Under the pieces are notes generated by a model. The model searched no databases. It saw nothing but the letters and a program-made list of their open reading frames with translations, and was not told where the DNA came from. Of a stretch of 64,000 nt of DNA, positions 61,137-64,000 are shown one piece after another; the stretch's first letter is position 1; each line of letters starts with the position of its first letter. This DNA is from Clostridia bacterium. GTDB lineage: Bacteria > Bacillota > Clostridia > UMGS1883. The DNA is taken from positions 1 through 64,000 of the forward strand of contig JAFUOO010000009.1 in the NCBI GenBank assembly GCA_017472685.1, written 5' to 3'. Made by a program: the position numbers and the translations under genes.

Positions 61137-62896
61137 TGGATGTATCATATTACAAAGAAAAGTATGAGCCAATAGATGGCAAATGGTTTATAAAGGAGCT
61201 GCTTGGTGAAGGCAGTTATGGCAAGGTGTTCAGAATTGAACGTGAGGATATGGGCGGAAAATACGATGCTGCACTTAAAGTTATCACTATCCCGCAATCT
61301 GAAAAAGAAATTGAAAGCATACGAGAAAGCCTTCAGGATGATAACAGTGTAAACCAATACTTTACCAATATGGCGGCAAAAATTGTTGAAGAATTTAAGC
61401 TTATGGCTCAGTTGAAGGGAAATACAAACATTGTTTCGTATGAAGACCATGAAATAGTTCCTCACGAAAATGGGATCGGATATGATATACTTATTCGTAT
61501 GGAGCTTCTTAAGCCATTAAATAAATTTACAGATAATATTTCCGAACAGGAAGTTATTAAAATCGGCATAGATATTTGTAAAGCACTCGAAGTGTGTCAA
61601 AAGTATAATATCGTACATAGGGATATAAAGCCGGAAAATATATTTGTATCCTCTTTGGGTGATTATAAGCTCGGCGACTTTGGTGTTGCAAAGACAATGA
61701 AACATGAAATGACCGTAATGACAACAACCGGAACATATGTTTATATGGCTCCTGAATTAAAAAAAGGTGAAGAATGTGGTACTAATGTAGACATATATTC
61801 TTTGGGAATGGTTATGTATAAACTACTTAATTTCAACAGAGAACCTTTTCTTCCTCTTCCACCTGAAATGTTTACATTTGAGCAGCGCGAACAAGCACTG
61901 ATTAATAGAATGAAAGGTGTACCGCTTCCCAAACCGGCAAACGCAAATGACAGGCTTGCAGAAATTATTTTGAAAGCTTGTGAATATAATCCAAAGGCTC
62001 GCTATGAAAGTCCAATGCAGATGAGGATGGAACTTGAAAATCTTTTGGTAAAAGCGCCCGTGGGTATTAAAGAAGATATTCTTACCGCTTCAAACGATGT
62101 TGCAACAGCCCTGGACGGAACAGTTGGCATGTTCAGCGAAAATAGACCGATAAATACTTCTCTGGAAACAGAATACGGAATCGACAACAACGAAACATCA
62201 GGAGTATTTTCTGAATTCGAACAAACAGAAGAAGTTATAAGCAATATTGATATGACGGTGAGTATATTCAATAAAGAAGAGAAACGAGAAGCGTTCGTTG
62301 AAGATGCTTCAAAGTCAAAAGACATGAGGGCAGAAGCAAAGCCTTACACAATACGATTAAATAAGGTGATGCCGTCTAATATGTTCAGAGGAATTGATGT
62401 TTATGTTGATGGCGAATTGGTGCTTAATAACATAATATCAAACATATATGAATTGACCATAAGCGAAGGTCAGCATACAATTGAAATAGTTATGACCCAG
62501 CTTAATGGCGATACCCTTTTATTAGGTGACATAATGTATTCAAAGGTAGCTAAAGCAATAGATAAAGGCAATAAATTATTAGGTGGAGCAAATCAAAGTG
62601 TTGAAGTGGTTGTCAATTCTGAAACGGATATCTATTATAGACTAAACAATGCAACCGGTGGAATTGATAAGGTTGACCCAAACAAAAAATCGTCCAAAAA
62701 GAAAGGTGTTGCTTTGGCATTAGCAATTTTTCCGTACACCGGAATTTTTGGAGTTCATGATTTTTATTTAGGTAAAAAAGGAAGCGGATTACTAAAGATG
62801 TTTACGTTTAACTTTTGTACGATCGGTTGGCTTATAGATATTATTACGATTTTGATAGGCCGGTACATGACAAATGACGGAGATTATCTCAAATAA
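61136..62896 (+). CDS. Ser/Thr protein kinase with PEGA-like and TM2 domains
   Basis: 586 aa from the ATG at 61136 (GGAGGAAAGG upstream, overlap with the phosphatase stop). Kinase domain about 12-310: 'GEGSYGKVF' glycine loop, K48, 'HRDIKPEN' (H161, D163), 'GDFGVAK' (D181), 'TTGTYVYMAPE'. The linker (about 320-385) holds three T-x-G/S-hydrophobic-F motifs at T329, T354 and T374. Then a PEGA-like beta domain (about 400-510) and a C-terminal TM2 domain with two membrane helices ('GVHDFYLGKKGSGLLKM' between them). A membrane-anchored kinase in a T7SS operon; targets are not known. Paralogous to the next gene. Confidence 0.92.
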   Translation: MDVSYYKEKYEPIDGKWFIKELLGEGSYGKVFRIEREDMGGKYDAALKVITIPQSEKEIESIRESLQDDNSVNQYFTNMAAKIVEEFKLMAQLKGNTNIVSYEDHEIVPHENGIGYDILIRMELLKPLNKFTDNISEQEVIKIGIDICKALEVCQKYNIVHRDIKPENIFVSSLGDYKLGDFGVAKTMKHEMTVMTTTGTYVYMAPELKKGEECGTNVDIYSLGMVMYKLLNFNREPFLPLPPEMFTFEQREQALINRMKGVPLPKPANANDRLAEIILKACEYNPKARYESPMQMRMELENLLVKAPVGIKEDILTASNDVATALDGTVGMFSENRPINTSLETEYGIDNNETSGVFSEFEQTEEVISNIDMTVSIFNKEEKREAFVEDASKSKDMRAEAKPYTIRLNKVMPSNMFRGIDVYVDGELVLNNIISNIYELTISEGQHTIEIVMTQLNGDTLLLGDIMYSKVAKAIDKGNKLLGGANQSVEVVVNSETDIYYRLNNATGGIDKVDPNKKSSKKKGVALALAIFPYTGIFGVHDFYLGKKGSGLLKMFTFNFCTIGWLIDIITILIGRYMTNDGDYLK

Positions 62897-62914
62897 ACGA
62901 TAGGAGCCACTTAT

Positions 62915-64000
62915 ATGGATATAAACTATTATAAAAAATACGAGCCTATTGACGGCAAGTGGTATATAACTAAAGAATTAGGAAACGGTGCTTTTGGAAC
63001 TGTGTTTGAAATTGAACGCCGTGATTTTACGAATGATAAATCGGCACTTAAAATAATAACCATCCCCTCATCTCCTAATGAGGTTAGAAGCTATAGAGAG
63101 GAAAACTATGATCTTGACGAAAAAAGCATCTCCTCGTACTTCTATGGCTTTGTGGAAGAATTTACAAAAGAATTTGCTCTTATGACAAAACTCAAAGGAC
63201 AGAACAATGTCGTTCGTATTGAAGACTATGATGTCAAAGAGCATGAAGATGAGGTCGGTTGGGATATATTTATCCGTATGGAACTCCTCACTCCTATGAA
63301 CAAGCATTTTGCAAAAAATGCACCAAAAACAAGAGATGTGATCAAACTTGGCATTGATATATGCAAGGCATTGGAAGTATGCCAAAAATACTATATAGTG
63401 CATAGAGATATTAAACCGAGCAATATATTTGTATCACAGGATGGAGAATTCAAATTAGGAGATTTTGGCGTAGCTCGAACTTTGGAGAAAACCTCAAGTG
63501 GTTTATCGAAAAAAGGTACTTATACATATATGGCTCCGGAAGTTTATAAGGGCGAGGCTTATGGCTCAAATGTAGACATATATTCTTTGGGTATTGTGAT
63601 GTACAAGCTCTTGAATAACAATATGGAGCCATACAAAAAAGGAAGAACTCATGAGGACGAAGAAAACGCCCTTATAGCACGCTTAAAGGGAGAAGTTATG
63701 CCCAAGCCGGCAAATGCTGATGGAAGGCTTGCGGAAATCATTTTGAAGGCCTGCGCGTTTGAATCTAAGGACAGGTATGAAAGCCCCCTGCAGATGCGAG
63801 AAGAATTAGAAAATATTCTTTATGCCGAAAATGAAGAAAAACTCATATTCCCCAAGGGTGACCAACTTGAATATGAGCCTTCTGAAGTTCCGGAAGAAAC
63901 AGACCTGCCTACAAGCGGCATTTTTGATATAGAGCCCAAAGCAGTTCATGAAGACGAGATAGGTGATGGCCCGACGCGAGGAATCTTTGATGAAATCCCA
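62915..64000 (+). CDS. Second Ser/Thr protein kinase (3' end beyond the window)
   Basis: 362 codons visible, no stop before the edge; ATG at 62915 with taggag upstream, 18 bases after the first kinase. Collinear with it from 'YYKKYEPIDGKWYITKELG' onward: 'GNGAFGTVF' glycine loop, 'HRDIKPSNIF', 'GDFGVARTL', 'GTYTYMAPEVY', 'VDIYSLGIVMYKLL'. The linker again contains the motif T-x-G-I-F twice (T333 and T354). A tandem duplication gives two kinases for one phosphatase. The C-terminal domains cannot be seen. Confidence 0.9.
   Translation, partial: MDINYYKKYEPIDGKWYITKELGNGAFGTVFEIERRDFTNDKSALKIITIPSSPNEVRSYREENYDLDEKSISSYFYGFVEEFTKEFALMTKLKGQNNVVRIEDYDVKEHEDEVGWDIFIRMELLTPMNKHFAKNAPKTRDVIKLGIDICKALEVCQKYYIVHRDIKPSNIFVSQDGEFKLGDFGVARTLEKTSSGLSKKGTYTYMAPEVYKGEAYGSNVDIYSLGIVMYKLLNNNMEPYKKGRTHEDEENALIARLKGEVMPKPANADGRLAEIILKACAFESKDRYESPLQMREELENILYAENEEKLIFPKGDQLEYEPSEVPEETDLPTSGIFDIEPKAVHEDEIGDGPTRGIFDEIP

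Noticed and set aside
63068-63403. 111-codon minus-strand reading frame near the right end
   Set aside because: Antisense to the second kinase gene, whose own frame is open to the window edge with clear kinase motifs.

Overview
The window looks like the chromosome of a low-to-moderate GC Gram-positive anaerobe of the class Clostridia, probably a plant-polysaccharide degrader of the gut or a similar habitat. The evidence is strong AGGAGG-type ribosome binding sites, sigma-A promoters with TTGACA/TATAAT boxes, a Firmicutes-type (T7SSb) EssC/YukD/WXG100 cluster, a desulfoferrodoxin-type regulator that points to an anaerobe, and many secreted multidomain carbohydrate-active enzymes. The genus cannot be fixed from this sequence alone; a pectin specialist resembling Monoglobus is one possibility (inference).

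Region 1 (1-5100) is the 3' part of a giant secreted protein with a PI-PLC-type phosphodiesterase domain. Region 2 (5.1-47.5 kb) is a pectin / rhamnogalacturonan utilisation locus in several transcription units: GH31 plus a GH39-like enzyme (minus strand); an AraC regulator; a three-gene operon of a beta-helix protein (GH141/lyase-like), GH78 alpha-L-rhamnosidase and a GH95-like enzyme; a second AraC regulator; an orphan solute-binding lipoprotein plus a rhamnogalacturonan-acetylesterase-like SGNH enzyme; an XRE regulator fused to a complete desulfoferrodoxin domain; a tocopherol-cyclase-like protein; a GH2 enzyme lacking its acid/base Glu; a third AraC regulator divergent from a classical GH95 fucosidase; an intracellular SGNH esterase; a PL11 rhamnogalacturonan lyase with a small lectin-type partner; and a polysaccharide-deacetylase-like protein. 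Together these would deacetylate, cut and debranch rhamnose/galacturonic-acid-rich pectin outside the cell. GH31 and the small SGNH protein have no signal peptide and would finish the job inside. Seven of the secreted proteins share one C-terminal tail module of about 85 residues; three others carry copper-amine-oxidase-N-like stalk domains instead.

Region 3 (47.5-51.5 kb) is an accessory stretch: a small membrane protein, a DUF5131 (phage Gp37-like) protein, a YefM/YoeB toxin-antitoxin pair with a clear palindromic operator, a SWIM zinc-finger protein and an unknown partner. It is punctuated by copies of a dispersed noncoding repeat that typically begins after a terminator hairpin and ends in a promoter-like -35/-10. 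Copies also occur in region 2.

Region 4 (51.6-64 kb) is a type VII secretion cluster: XRE regulator, EssC ATPase, an unknown protein, a YukD/EsaB ubiquitin-like protein, three WXG100 proteins, a large hydrophobic candidate substrate, DUF4176, a PP2C phosphatase and two tandem Ser/Thr kinases, the second cut by the window edge. No EsaA, EssA or EssB gene is visible. The kinase tails contain repeated T-x-G/S-hydrophobic-F motifs resembling the phospho-acceptor motif of GarA/OdhI, suggesting a kinase/phosphatase/FHA switch on secretion. This is the most promising undescribed system here.
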